This document shows, piece by piece, positions 26,801 through 35,134 of a stretch of DNA of 50,922 nt (positions are counted from its first letter, which is position 1; each line of letters begins with the position of its first letter). Location: contig JAFMDF010000028.1 of assembly GCA_017857395.1 (NCBI GenBank), positions 1 to 50,922 on the forward strand, in the 5' to 3' direction. This stretch comes from Bacteroidota bacterium (GTDB lineage: Bacteria > Bacteroidota > Bacteroidia > Chitinophagales > Saprospiraceae). The notes beneath the pieces were generated by a model, which saw only the letters and a list, made by a program, of their open reading frames with translations, ran no database searches and was not told the DNA's origin. The position numbers and the translations under genes are program-made.

Positions 26801-28685
26801 CCACACTAATAATTTGAATATCTGTTTGATGGTCTCCTGTACAAGCATCCACTACCGTCCAAGTTCTAACTATTTGTAAATTCCCTGCACAAAAAGAAAT
26901 CGTTTCGTCCCTAAATCCTGCATCCAACTGACAAAACCCAACAAGGTTAGGATAAATCGCATCGCCATCAATAGTTGGAGAACCAACACTAGCAGGGTCT
27001 GTCGCACCATCTGTACAAGTGACAATCGGCCCTTCTATGCCATCTCTATTGGGAGGAAAAACAACCATACTCATGGATTGTCTTCGGAAATAAATATCTT
27101 GTATGCAACTCCCAACCATGCCTGCTGAATCTATAGCCGTCCATGTTCTTTCAATTCTGCCACTATAATTTGTCCCACAACCATTTCTAATTTGTCGGTC
27201 TGTATAAGTCAACGTAGGCACTCGACTAGAACAGTTATCTGTAACAGTAGGATAACCAATCAAAGGATTATCAGGAGAGATATCCTGAATCGCACAACTT
27301 AATGTGTCTGCTTCACAGCCAATAATTGGAGCAGTTTTATCTTTTACAATGATAGACCCCCAACAGGAGTTAGTCGTAACAGAATCAATGACTCTAACTT
27401 GAAAAGTTCTACCAATATGAGATTCATCTAAAAATGGGCTAGTTGGAATAACCACTCCATTTTCTATAATTTCAATTCCTTTTGGGCCATTCGGGCAAGT
27501 CAAATCTATAGCCGTAGCCAACATTTCTGGTCTCACCTCTGCTCGACAATTAATGCCCAAAGAAACTTGCACATTATCATTACAGCCTAAATAACAATCT
27601 TTCGTACAATCCGCAGCACCTTCACCATTGACACAAACAGGCGCATCAGGGCCATAGCCTAAGATGGATAATTGTTGATTTACGTTCAAATTACCCATAA
27701 TAAAAGGATCGCTCCTATCAATCAATCGAAGCGTATCTTCCGTACAAAAACCAACATTATTAAAAGAAAATAGCGGTACATTCACTCCTGCTTGAAATGG
27801 TATTTCAGTTGTACTCGTATTTTGTAAGGTAAAAGAAATATAATCATAATCAGGATTTTCAACGGGCGAATCAACTCGACTCGTTTGGGCAAATCTTACT
27901 TCATTTGCTGTTCCTGTATTTATTAAATTAATTACATTTCCCACATCAAATCCATCAGATTTTACTTTTATAGTCACTTGTAAGCTAGAAATACGGTTAT
28001 TTCCACCAGTACCATCATAAGTAACCATTGGGTTTAAGCTCACTTGAAACGCTCCATTGGTCATTTTTTCCAACTCATACTCCACAAGACAATTATTTAC
28101 ACAATCCGCTACGCTTGGTGCACCAATAGCACCAACTGGTGCATCTGGTCCGCCAAATCCAAGAATAGTTAATTGATGCTGCGTATTTGCATTAATAGAA
28201 TTTATTGGGTAAAAAGGGTCAGTAGGGGTAATTAAAGATAAATCGCCAGCCAAACAAATCCCGCCATTTCTAAAAGTAAATAATGGAACACTGACACTAT
28301 CTACAAATGAAATAGCCGTCGTTGCTCCAGATTGCAAGGTAAAAGATAAATAATCATAGCCAGGGTTTTCTAAGGGACTATCATTTCTACTACTATTTGA
28401 GAAGATAACGCCACCGCCAACTAAATTAGTTAAATTAGACACCGCAAAGCCACCAGTAGGCACTCGTACAACTATCTGCATATTACTCACCAGATTATTG
28501 GGAGCAGCATAAGTTGTATCAGGCATAATACTGACTCTAAATAGATTATCTTCCAATTTATCCAATTGAAAATTAGCTATATTCTGAGCGTTTAACCCAA
28601 TAAAAGAAAATAGAAAAGCTAGTAATCCAACTGCTTTACTTATTTGCTGATTTGATAATGGAAATAATTCTTTTATCCGTTTCAT
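23853..28685 (-). CDS. giant T9SS surface protein with two N-terminal beta repeats, HYR-like, dockerin-like and cohesin-like domains
   Basis: 1610 residues. Signal peptide about 1-33 (VGLLAFLFSFIGLNAQ). Two homologous repeats of about 150 residues follow (about 34-190 and 199-350), each with a YDY(L/I)SFTLQ strand, a VPLF(T/S)F strand and an ILG-GPDAPV end; they look like beta-sandwich domains distantly similar to cohesin. Then come a CNDNVQVSLG domain with CWGSIIVKDKTAP and about six HYR-like repeats with paired cysteines. The C-terminal block is a regulatory-like domain, dockerin-like loops DFDILNGISTFD and DVNRSKTITAYD (1246-1310), a KVGDVNG motif, a cohesin-like domain (1379-1520) and a T9SS type-A sorting domain (1521-1610, NKPNPFNQQT to KKMIIVE). 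No catalytic domain was seen. It is transcribed alone, with its own 3' terminator, downstream of a hairpin-rich gap after the related gene at 29292. Confidence 0.85.
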   Translation of the reverse strand: MKRIKELFPLSNQQISKAVGLLAFLFSFIGLNAQNIANFQLDKLEDNLFRVSIMPDTTYAAPNNLVSNMQIVVRVPTGGFAVSNLTNLVGGGVIFSNSSRNDSPLENPGYDYLSFTLQSGATTAISFVDSVSVPLFTFRNGGICLAGDLSLITPTDPFYPINSINANTQHQLTILGFGGPDAPVGAIGAPSVADCVNNCLVEYELEKMTNGAFQVSLNPMVTYDGTGGNNRISSLQVTIKVKSDGFDVGNVINLINTGTANEVRFAQTSRVDSPVENPDYDYISFTLQNTSTTEIPFQAGVNVPLFSFNNVGFCTEDTLRLIDRSDPFIMGNLNVNQQLSILGYGPDAPVCVNGEGAADCTKDCYLGCNDNVQVSLGINCRAEVRPEMLATAIDLTCPNGPKGIEIIENGVVIPTSPFLDESHIGRTFQVRVIDSVTTNSCWGSIIVKDKTAPIIGCEADTLSCAIQDISPDNPLIGYPTVTDNCSSRVPTLTYTDRQIRNGCGTNYSGRIERTWTAIDSAGMVGSCIQDIYFRRQSMSMVVFPPNRDGIEGPIVTCTDGATDPASVGSPTIDGDAIYPNLVGFCQLDAGFRDETISFCAGNLQIVRTWTVVDACTGDHQTDIQIISVVDTTAPALLCPDTILASVDNGACSATVTFPFAVAKDECSTASVRIETPFGNIESNGGELNWIPVGYHEVTYIAIDECNNRTSCTAVLYVADRTVPVAACDFINDVSLRATGTVIVDASVFDDGSRDGCSGNQVTFRVQRVNDTLGFADFVTFYCTDAGDTLNVNLEVTDLNGNSDVCVAAIVITNDTPPTIICPANQTISCTDDYSDLIAFGVPTILDDCGGNTNYTEQDSFEINSCGSGRIIRTFNVNHGGSVVSCSQIITISNNSVFDGNTIRWPADYLTFACENQPLAPDSLPTGFNVPTYDSLGNLCSRILLNHEDATFDDIINPVGCYTILRTWTIIDWCVFNPNDTTAGGYWSHVQTIDLVNVVPPTFTNCPTDVTEDIINNSCQATVPLAMTASDDCTPVGELMYTYTIDLNDDGMVDLTGDTNDATAAYPVGTHRARFTVSDDCGNTTVCNFLFTVRDTRPPIASCTDGTFNIEDIGDELRAFVDFRQLAINSTDNCTNFDDLIITASPANFDCNQLGDNQVTITIADEAGNSMDCVVIVTITDTDNLCPINRTEVSISGIIVNEMGERVNQVAVSINHPDVVTSMTDEYGEFKLKDVPVGNDYTILPTRDFDILNGISTFDLVLISRHILNIEAIASPYRLIAADVNRSKTITAYDIVQLRRLILRLSTDFPNNTSWRFVRTDFAFDTAKDPNQGYFPEVYNINDLPTNDMKIEGFVAVKVGDVNGSARTQADFAEGESRNATNTLELHTKDRLLEAGTIVDIPFRAANFNQLLGFQFAIDFDPNHLELLEILPNQNSALTDNNFGRNFLERGLITLSWDQPVLATNPVSNEAIFTLRFKVKENTTLSKVLSLNPEFMKAEAYAATENTFVELLDVALLFDNNLANQNFKLYQNKPNPFNQQTIIGFDLNQSEMVTLNIIDITGKLVKQIRQEALNGYNEISIDTKDIDGKGVYYYQLATSIGVATKKMIIVE

Positions 28686-28741
28686 AGGATATTATTTTTT
28701 GCTAATGATGCGCGTCGAAAATACTTCGATGGCTATTCGAT

Positions 28742-28805
28742 GTTGCGGTGTTGCCTTGTTGCGGTGTTACGTGTAATAAACATCGCAACAAGGCAACATC
28801 GCAAC
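28742..28805. repeat. 22-bp inverted repeat
   Basis: The arm at 28742-28763 (starting GTTGCGGTGTTGCC) pairs with 28784-28805 over all 22 positions, with a single G-U pair, across a 20-base loop. The arm is built from a repeated GTTGCGGTGTT word. It lies 57 bp upstream of the start of the giant gene 23853-28685, so in its mRNA it would form a large 5' hairpin if transcription starts before it. Confidence 0.65.
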
Positions 28806-28828
28806 ACTATTAGAATCTGCTCTAAAAG

Positions 28829-28866
28829 ACCGAAATAGGATAGCTAAAAGCCATCCTATTTTCGGT
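28829..28866. terminator. bidirectional hairpin
   Basis: ACCGAAATAGGAT (28829-28841) pairs with ATCCTATTTTCGGT (28853-28866) with one bulged base. In minus sense TCTTTT follows. It could stop read-through from the gene at 29292 before the next giant gene. Confidence 0.5.
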
Positions 28867-28988
28867 TCCAAAAAATTCTCTGTCTCTAAACAAAAAATGT
28901 TTTGGGTTAGCTGTAAGATTCGTTGAGTCAAACAGTGATTAATTATGGTTGCCTGTTGTTTGACTGCTTTACATCGTCTTTACGATTT

Positions 28989-29050
28989 TCAGTTGCCTGT
29001 TACCAATTGCCTGTTCTACCTTTTAATAGGCAACGGGTAACTGGCAACGG
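28989..29050. repeat. imperfect inverted repeat of TTGCC/GTTACC words
   Basis: The left arm (from 28990, AGTTGCCTGTTACC then TTGCCTGTT) matches the reverse complement of the right arm (29025-29050) at about 21 of 26 positions. Its word-like build (TTGCC, GTTACC) resembles other degenerate hairpins in gaps of this window. Confidence 0.5.
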
Positions 29051-29091
29051 CTTATATTTTTGCTCATAACGGCTCAGAAAAATTTTAAAAG

Positions 29092-29150
29092 ATGGAGGCT
29101 CTGGAGTCATCATAACTCCAGAACCAATCCATGCCAAAAACCTTATCCTA
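29092..29150 (-). terminator. terminator with conserved GGTTTTTGGcATGG lead-in
   Basis: In minus sense: AAGGTTTTTGGCATGGATT, hairpin GGTTCTGGAGT/ACTCCAGAGCC (29125-29115 with 29107-29097, one G-U pair that exists only on the minus strand), then CATCTTTT. It ends the giant gene at 29292 about 150-200 bases after its stop. Confidence 0.75.
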
Positions 29151-29188
29151 AGTTTATTTCCGTTATTAAGTATTGCCGTAATTGAGAT

Positions 29189-29272
29189 GTCAGATGTCAG
29201 ACCGTTCCGATAAATCGGAACTGTCAGACAGCTCGTTTGCTACTCTGACAATGTAATGGTCTGACTTCTGAC
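29189..29272. repeat. GTCAGA(A/T)GTCAGACC inverted repeat
   Basis: GTCAGATGTCAGACC (29189-29203) and its inverted copy GGTCTGACTTCTGAC (29258-29272) differ at one position. A perfect palindrome GTTCCGAT-aa-ATCGGAAC lies between (29204-29221). The same word occurs twice at 49692-49740. It sits just downstream of the giant gene stop. Confidence 0.65.
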
Positions 29273-29291
29273 GGCTGACTTCTAAAATTCA

Positions 29292-32200
29292 TCATTCTCT
29301 GATGAGGACCATCTTTTGAGATAGTCGTTTAGTAACAGGTGTTGTAAGATGATAGTAAAGGACACCAGTTTGTGTGTGTATATCGCTCAAATCTGTCATA
29401 ACTTCGTTATAGCCTTGAGCATATTTCCCATAGTATGATTTCAGCAATTTGCCATTAATATCGTAGATAGAAATCCTTCCTTCTGTTGATACTGGCAGGT
29501 TAAATGAAATAATTGTTTGATTTCTAAAAGGGTTTGGTCGGTTCTGATACAATCGTAAATTCTTAGTTGTTGGTTGATTGATAAATTGTACCGCTACTTC
29601 TAATAATTCGTCTTCCGAATTATACGCTTCCGCCAAAGTAATACTAGAGTTAATATTGATGACTTCGCTTAAATTTATCGCTTGTTGCGCTTCAAAAACT
29701 AAGGTAAATAAAACCGTTTCTACATCCGTTTGAATAGCGCCAGCGTTCTCCCAACTAGTTGTTACTTTTCCTCTTTCGGTTTGTGTTAAACCAAAATTAT
29801 TCAGCCCCATCGTATTCGGTTCTCCTGAGATGACCTCTTTTAATCGAAGTGCTTTTGTATTAAAATTGAGGGTGAATTGATACCCTTGAATGTCCTTTAA
29901 ATCTTTTGCTTTAAAAGGAATACGATACTCAAATCCAGTTTTCATTTCTATCTCTGCCACATCCAATAAAAGAGTACCATTCGTACTTCTACCCTCTCCG
30001 ACCATAGATCTTGCACTTGCACTATTATTTACATCTCCAACCTTCAACCCTATAAAGTCTCTACTTAAATCATTAATTAACAATTGTTTATAATCTCTAA
30101 ACTCAGGCACTACCTCCATAAAAGGGTTTCTTGGGTCTGGAAAATCATAACTCGCATCAATATATCTCCAAGAAGTATTTTCAGGAAAATCGGTTCTTGA
30201 CCCCAATACTACTTGTCGAATAATCACCATATCAAAAGCAGAAATAGATTTAGAATTATTTACATCTGCTGCTAAAATTTTATAAGGAGAATTTAAAGGT
30301 GCAATTCCTAAAATATGTTTTCTAATGAGTACCAAATCAAAAGTTGATAAACCGCCTCCATATTCCTCGTTTGGCATTGGGCGAACGGTATAGGTTGCTT
30401 GGCTAGATAAATCACCAAACAAATAATTACCAGCTTCATCCGTGTAGCCCATTTGCTCTAATCCACCGCTAATTTGTACGGGTATTTTCTGCATCCCTGT
30501 ACCATCCTCTGTGAAGATTCTACCGCCAATCGCTGTTCGTGGTGCAGTGCCTGTGCAAACACCGCTATTATCTTGAATAAAAATATCAGTTTCACAAAAT
30601 TGCGTGTTCCCTGCTTGGTCAGTAACAATCAAATTAATCGTTTGGCGACCTACATCTTCACAAGTAAAGTAGTTGGGCGAAATTTCATAAATCAAACCTT
30701 CTTCTCCACTACAATTATCATAACTGCCACTATTAATCGCATTCGGTGGTACAGTTACAAAACCTCCAGCCATTAATGGAATAGTTAATCCATATCTACA
30801 AACAGGCGTTGGTGCATGTCTATCTTCTACCGTAATAGTCATTTCACAAGTAGAAATATTACTACAGCCATCACTCACTACAAATCTGACTTTATGTGTA
30901 CCAATTGGATACATTCCGCTGGCATTTCGGCCATTTACATCGGCATAAATAGACGTATTAGTAATCGTTAAATTTGGGTTACAATCTGTTGCTATTAAAT
31001 CCGATAAATTTACCCTTGTTTCGCAAGCAAAATCTGTAATTGCGACTGTTGTATCTGAAAGACACGTCGTAATAACCGGTGCTTCTTCATCCAATACTTT
31101 TATTAATTGAACCGCAACAATTCTAGCATTACTCAAAGAATCAGCGGGATCATAAGAACACCAATCTAAAACAGTCCACGTTCTCAATATTTTTAAACAA
31201 GCCGAATCTCCAATGAGAAAGACTTCATCATCATAAGTCATTAAAATAGATTCGCAATCTGAACCTGCTACCATCGGTTCTCCTGTCACTATAGGTCTCA
31301 AATCAGCTCCGCATTCATTCGTTGTATAATCTGCTGGAAAAGTCACCTGAATAGGCGTTTGATCTTCTAAGAAAATAAGTTGCTGGCAAGTTGAAAAATT
31401 ACCAGCAGAATCTACTGCAAACCACGTTCGAGTCACCGTACCAATATTACAAGAGTTTACATCTGCCACATCTTCAAAATAGATTTCACTGACACCACAT
31501 TCATCGGTAGCTTTAAGATAACCCGTCAAGTAAGTATCTTCATAATCTTGCGAACAATCTAAGCTAATATTAGCAGGACAATCCGTAATAATTGGTCTAA
31601 TTTCATCTGTTATAATAACGGTCGTTCCACACATGCTACTTAAACCAGCCGCATCATAAACTCGTAATTGAATACGGACTGGAGTACCTACCTCTACACA
31701 AGTAAAGCGAAGTGAATCCCCAAAAATCCCATCTGCCTCTCTAGCCACTTCCCATTTAACCACCGCACAATTATCTCTACTCCCTCCGTCAAAAACAACT
31801 GCATTTACTTCGGCAAAACCATCATTTGTTAAAGCTATGTGTAATTCATCTCTACAAATCGCAACTGGTCTTGAATTATCTACTATCGTGATTTTAGTCG
31901 TACACGAAGAAGAGTTACCACATTTATCAGTAGCCATATAAGTTATCGTGTGAACACCTACAGGCACATTCGTAAAAGGCCCATAACCTGTCCCAAATTC
32001 CCAGCTAGGTTGTATGGTAAAATCAGAACAACTATCAGTAGCCGTAGCTTGAGGTAAAATAACGGTAGCGCCACAAGTTGATAAGTTAGCGGTAATCGCA
32101 AAACTATCAGGACAAGTAATTACTGGCGGGTCTCTATCGACTATAAAGAGGCTCTGAATACCTACCCTAACTTCCTCTGTGCATAAATCCGTTACTTCCC

Positions 32201-33122
32201 ATCGACGAATAACTCGATAACTTGCTGGTGGGCAAACATCGACATATTGGTCTTGGTAGCTAATGAATAATTTACAAGCATCACCATTCCTGACAGGGTG
32301 ACCATTAATCATTGGTTCGCCCGTCATTGTAGGGTCATCTATCGCACCATTTGTGCAACTAATTGCAGGGCCACTATTATCATCTCTGTCGACTGGAAAA
32401 ATTACATTACTGACATCCTCTTTTAACAGATAAATACTCTGCGTACAAGTCCCTACATTTCCATTATTATCTATAGCGGTCCAGCTTCTGGTGATTCGAC
32501 CACCAACTGCCATTCCATTATGCGTCGTACCGCATGCCAATTCTTTATATAAATCGAAGTATCTAAGGTCTGTACTATCGACTAATTCACAATTATCTGT
32601 AATGGTTGGATACCCTAAATCAGCAGGCAAAGTAGAAGCAGCACATTGAAGTACGGTATCTCTACAAAAAATCCTTGGTGCTAATTTATCTTCAACTGTT
32701 ATTGTACTCCAACAATCCCCGCCAGTCACTGAACTACTTATACTCACTTGGAAAGTTCTATTAATATGTTCACATCTAACTGTATCCCCTATTTCACGGT
32801 TATTTTCATCGAATACTTTAACTGTTATTATGCCTGCACAACTGTGGTCTCCATTTAAAATGAGTTCAGGGATAATTACCGCATATCCATTCGTACCCAA
32901 AGAAATTTGTTTCTGATCATCGCAGGAAAGTGTACATTGTGCAACTGCTTGTGTAGCAAAAAAAGTAGTAAATAATAAGACTATTACAAAGCTACTCATT
33001 CGCCCAAGGCGCTGGCCAATCAATGAAAAGGTAAGGTTACCTCTTTCATTGCCTAAATGTTGGCATACGGATGTTAAGCCCCAACCTTTACTCAAGGTTG
33101 AGTGTTTAAGCTTGCTGCTCAT
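29292..33122 (-). CDS. giant T9SS surface protein with HYR-like repeats, dockerin-like and cohesin-like domains
   Basis: 1276 residues from 33122; an ATG at 32999 (residue 42) would give a shorter and more ordinary signal peptide (MSSFVIVLLFTTFFATQAVAQ minus the last residue) and is a strong alternative. I kept the longer start because TFSLIGQRLGRM resembles the paralogues' n-regions. After the signal comes a CDDQKQISLG domain ending in CWSTITVEDK, then about six HYR-like repeats with conserved ATDxCGN and DNC motifs and paired cysteines. The C-terminal block is a regulatory-like domain, a degenerate first loop NEEYGGGLSTFD and a good second loop DVNNSKSISAFD (about 918-975), a KVGDVNN motif, a cohesin-like domain (about 1045-1184) and a T9SS type-A sorting domain (1185-1276). 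It is the smallest of the four giants and lacks the CUB-like or N-terminal repeat module. It has its own terminator. No enzyme motif was seen. Confidence 0.84.
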   Translation of the reverse strand: MSSKLKHSTLSKGWGLTSVCQHLGNERGNLTFSLIGQRLGRMSSFVIVLLFTTFFATQAVAQCTLSCDDQKQISLGTNGYAVIIPELILNGDHSCAGIITVKVFDENNREIGDTVRCEHINRTFQVSISSSVTGGDCWSTITVEDKLAPRIFCRDTVLQCAASTLPADLGYPTITDNCELVDSTDLRYFDLYKELACGTTHNGMAVGGRITRSWTAIDNNGNVGTCTQSIYLLKEDVSNVIFPVDRDDNSGPAISCTNGAIDDPTMTGEPMINGHPVRNGDACKLFISYQDQYVDVCPPASYRVIRRWEVTDLCTEEVRVGIQSLFIVDRDPPVITCPDSFAITANLSTCGATVILPQATATDSCSDFTIQPSWEFGTGYGPFTNVPVGVHTITYMATDKCGNSSSCTTKITIVDNSRPVAICRDELHIALTNDGFAEVNAVVFDGGSRDNCAVVKWEVAREADGIFGDSLRFTCVEVGTPVRIQLRVYDAAGLSSMCGTTVIITDEIRPIITDCPANISLDCSQDYEDTYLTGYLKATDECGVSEIYFEDVADVNSCNIGTVTRTWFAVDSAGNFSTCQQLIFLEDQTPIQVTFPADYTTNECGADLRPIVTGEPMVAGSDCESILMTYDDEVFLIGDSACLKILRTWTVLDWCSYDPADSLSNARIVAVQLIKVLDEEAPVITTCLSDTTVAITDFACETRVNLSDLIATDCNPNLTITNTSIYADVNGRNASGMYPIGTHKVRFVVSDGCSNISTCEMTITVEDRHAPTPVCRYGLTIPLMAGGFVTVPPNAINSGSYDNCSGEEGLIYEISPNYFTCEDVGRQTINLIVTDQAGNTQFCETDIFIQDNSGVCTGTAPRTAIGGRIFTEDGTGMQKIPVQISGGLEQMGYTDEAGNYLFGDLSSQATYTVRPMPNEEYGGGLSTFDLVLIRKHILGIAPLNSPYKILAADVNNSKSISAFDMVIIRQVVLGSRTDFPENTSWRYIDASYDFPDPRNPFMEVVPEFRDYKQLLINDLSRDFIGLKVGDVNNSASARSMVGEGRSTNGTLLLDVAEIEMKTGFEYRIPFKAKDLKDIQGYQFTLNFNTKALRLKEVISGEPNTMGLNNFGLTQTERGKVTTSWENAGAIQTDVETVLFTLVFEAQQAINLSEVININSSITLAEAYNSEDELLEVAVQFINQPTTKNLRLYQNRPNPFRNQTIISFNLPVSTEGRISIYDINGKLLKSYYGKYAQGYNEVMTDLSDIHTQTGVLYYHLTTPVTKRLSQKMVLIRE

Positions 33123-33187
33123 GGAATCAGAATTTTTTTTAGAATTTTGACTTATAAAAGCCTAGTTCCAATACATAGTTAAATCAG

Positions 33188-33202
33188 TTGACCTTAGGTC
33201 AA
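33188..33202. promoter_or_regulatory. 15-bp palindrome upstream of giant gene
   Basis: TTGACCT-T-AGGTCAA is a perfect palindrome 66 bp upstream of the start at 33122. The single central base makes an RNA hairpin unlikely, so a dimeric regulator binding site is the better guess. The regulator is unknown. Confidence 0.35.
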
Positions 33203-34081
33203 ATTATATAGTAATAGATTGATTAATAATTCTACCTATCGGCTGACAGGCAATCTACTTTTTTTCTTTTTTAATGGAATCTGTAATGTGCGAGTTGGTG
33301 AAATCTAGAATTGTATGTAGTAAGAATCGTGTAGTAATTAAAACGCTATAAAAGCTTGCTGGAAGTCTGGCTTCGAAAGGATTCGTGTAATAACCTCTCC
33401 ATAAATCTATCGTCCTTGCTCCTAGTTATTTTACTTAAATAGGGTGTGTTTGTAATATTTGTCTACTGTTCTTTATGCTTTTAAAAAATCTATTATTTGA
33501 CTGATTAATAGCATTTTGTGTGGTTATCAAGTTAATTTTACTATTTCAAAAATAATTTTCATATTAACTTTTTTTACTAATTATCTTTTTCTCTAATAAG
33601 TCCAAAAGTGTGCCAAAAAATGAAGTTAAAAAATTGAATTTTATTTTTTAATATATTAAATACTATAATTCAACAAGTTATGGATTAAATAAAAATGATG
33701 CTTGATAAAAAAAATTAATTTGTTTGCAAAAGATAATATTTAGAGAACTATAAGATAAGTGGTGAGACAAAATTAGCAGGCACTTTTTAAATAGTTACAA
33801 GTTACGGGTTGCGAGTTAACAAATAGAATCTTGACTCTAAAATTGGATTAAAACTTATTATTTTAGGTTATTCAACTAGAATTATTAGGTATTTGATTGA
33901 ATTTAACCCGCAACATGAGCCTAACATTAAATCTATAATCGACACTTTTTTGGGTTAATGAGTGAATAAGATTAATGAGTCGATGTGGTGGAATTTAGGC
34001 TAAATCTCGAATATTATCTCCTTAAGCTCATTTCTTCCTCAACTTATTACCCCTTTTTCACAAAGTATCGATTCTATTTAT
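33203..34081. other. gene-free stretch upstream of giant gene
   Basis: No gene is seen. On the minus strand TAATTTTG (33775-33768) fits the Bacteroidota -7 element TAnnTTTG, with a TTG 22 bases further upstream, a weak promoter candidate that would give a leader of about 650 nt. Degenerate word repeats (GTTACAAGTTACGGGTTGCG at 33795-33814; TTAATGAGTGAATAAG near 33956) lie near the FkbM gene end. Confidence 0.35.
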
Positions 34082-35020
34082 TCAGGTACTTATACTCCTT
34101 TTACACAGGACAATATTATCAGAGGTTATATTTTTCGACTGGAATATTGCTTCTAAATTTTGTATTTCCACTTGCATTAATTTACCATGTTCATCAATTA
34201 AATGAACTTGATAGCCATAAGACTTCAATAAATTAATCGCTTTTTTGTGTGCTTGATTACTCCGTTCATTTACTAAATACTCCATCGCAATAATAGGCGA
34301 ATTTTTTTGTACTATTTCTTGTAAACCTAAAATGACATCATATTCAGCACCTTCCACATCAATTTTTATAAAATCAGGAATTACATTTAATTCTTGCATT
34401 AAATCATCCATTGGGTTTCCATTCACTGTTACTTTTTGCGGCTTATTCTCTGCTAACCATGCAGCTTCTTCAAATTGATTAGGATAAATCGTATTATATT
34501 CTGAGTAAAGCATAGGAAATTCAAAAAAAGAAATGGTTTCCTTTTTAGAAGTTGCTGCGCAATTAAAAACCACTAGTTCTGGCCTATTCGCTATATTCTT
34601 ATTAACAATTTTAAAAATGGCAGGAGAAGCTTCTATACCAATCACCCGTCCTTTTTGTCCTACCAAATGATGCGCTAACAAAGCGTAATAACCAAAGTGC
34701 GTGCCTATATCCAGTACCACTTGACCTTCTTGAATTTGTCGAATAAAATATTTAGCGAGTCGTATTTCTGAGTCATGACTTTTTGCGCCTAATAAATACA
34801 AATCCATACCAGCAGGTAATATGACCTCCATCGAACTATTAAAAAAAGTGGTACAAGTTTTTATACTTCCTTTTTTCGTTCGATTATATTTCAATTTCCA
34901 GAATAACATCCCACTCAAATAACGAAACGGATTATTCCATAATCTACCCCATTTAGAACCATTTGATAATTGTTCAATCGCATTTAACTTAGCCAATAAA
35001 TCTATTCTATAATCTATCAT
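34082..35020 (-). CDS. FkbM family methyltransferase
   Basis: 312 residues. The SAM-binding motif I is VVLDIGTHFGYYALLAHHL (101-119), motif II GIEASPAIF (128-136), and the FkbM signature DFIKIDVEGAEYDVILGL follows near 216-233. FkbM-type enzymes are SAM-dependent O-methyltransferases found in macrolide synthesis and, very often, in surface polysaccharide loci, where they methylate sugars. The divergent O-antigen polymerase/ligase-like gene (start 35135) fits the second context. The acceptor is not predictable. Usual family length is about 230-320, so it appears complete. The N-terminal 70 residues are not part of the core fold and carry no clear membrane segment. Confidence 0.88.
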   Translation of the reverse strand: MIDYRIDLLAKLNAIEQLSNGSKWGRLWNNPFRYLSGMLFWKLKYNRTKKGSIKTCTTFFNSSMEVILPAGMDLYLLGAKSHDSEIRLAKYFIRQIQEGQVVLDIGTHFGYYALLAHHLVGQKGRVIGIEASPAIFKIVNKNIANRPELVVFNCAATSKKETISFFEFPMLYSEYNTIYPNQFEEAAWLAENKPQKVTVNGNPMDDLMQELNVIPDFIKIDVEGAEYDVILGLQEIVQKNSPIIAMEYLVNERSNQAHKKAINLLKSYGYQVHLIDEHGKLMQVEIQNLEAIFQSKNITSDNIVLCKRSIST

Positions 35021-35115
35021 GATGCTTACTTAAAAATTTTCTGCCAAAGAACGGGATAAATTATCAATTATTTAGGGCTTATACCACTAGATAAATCTAT
35101 TTTTGCCCAAACCTA

Positions 35116-35123
35116 TAATTTTG
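35116..35123 (+). promoter_or_regulatory. possible -7 promoter element
   Basis: TAATTTTG matches the Bacteroidota -7 consensus TAnnTTTG and lies 11 bp before the ATG of the ligase-like gene. A TTTTG lies at 35101-35105, but the spacing is too short for the -33 element, so the call is weak. Confidence 0.22.
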
Positions 35124-35134
35124 TCAGATTACAA

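Noticed and set aside
21031-33782. Shared TGGTGAGAyAAAATT motif at 21031 and 33760 as a common promoter
   Set aside because: Only the second copy contains a TAnnTTTG match, and its spacing to TTG is off; two copies are too few to support a promoter family.
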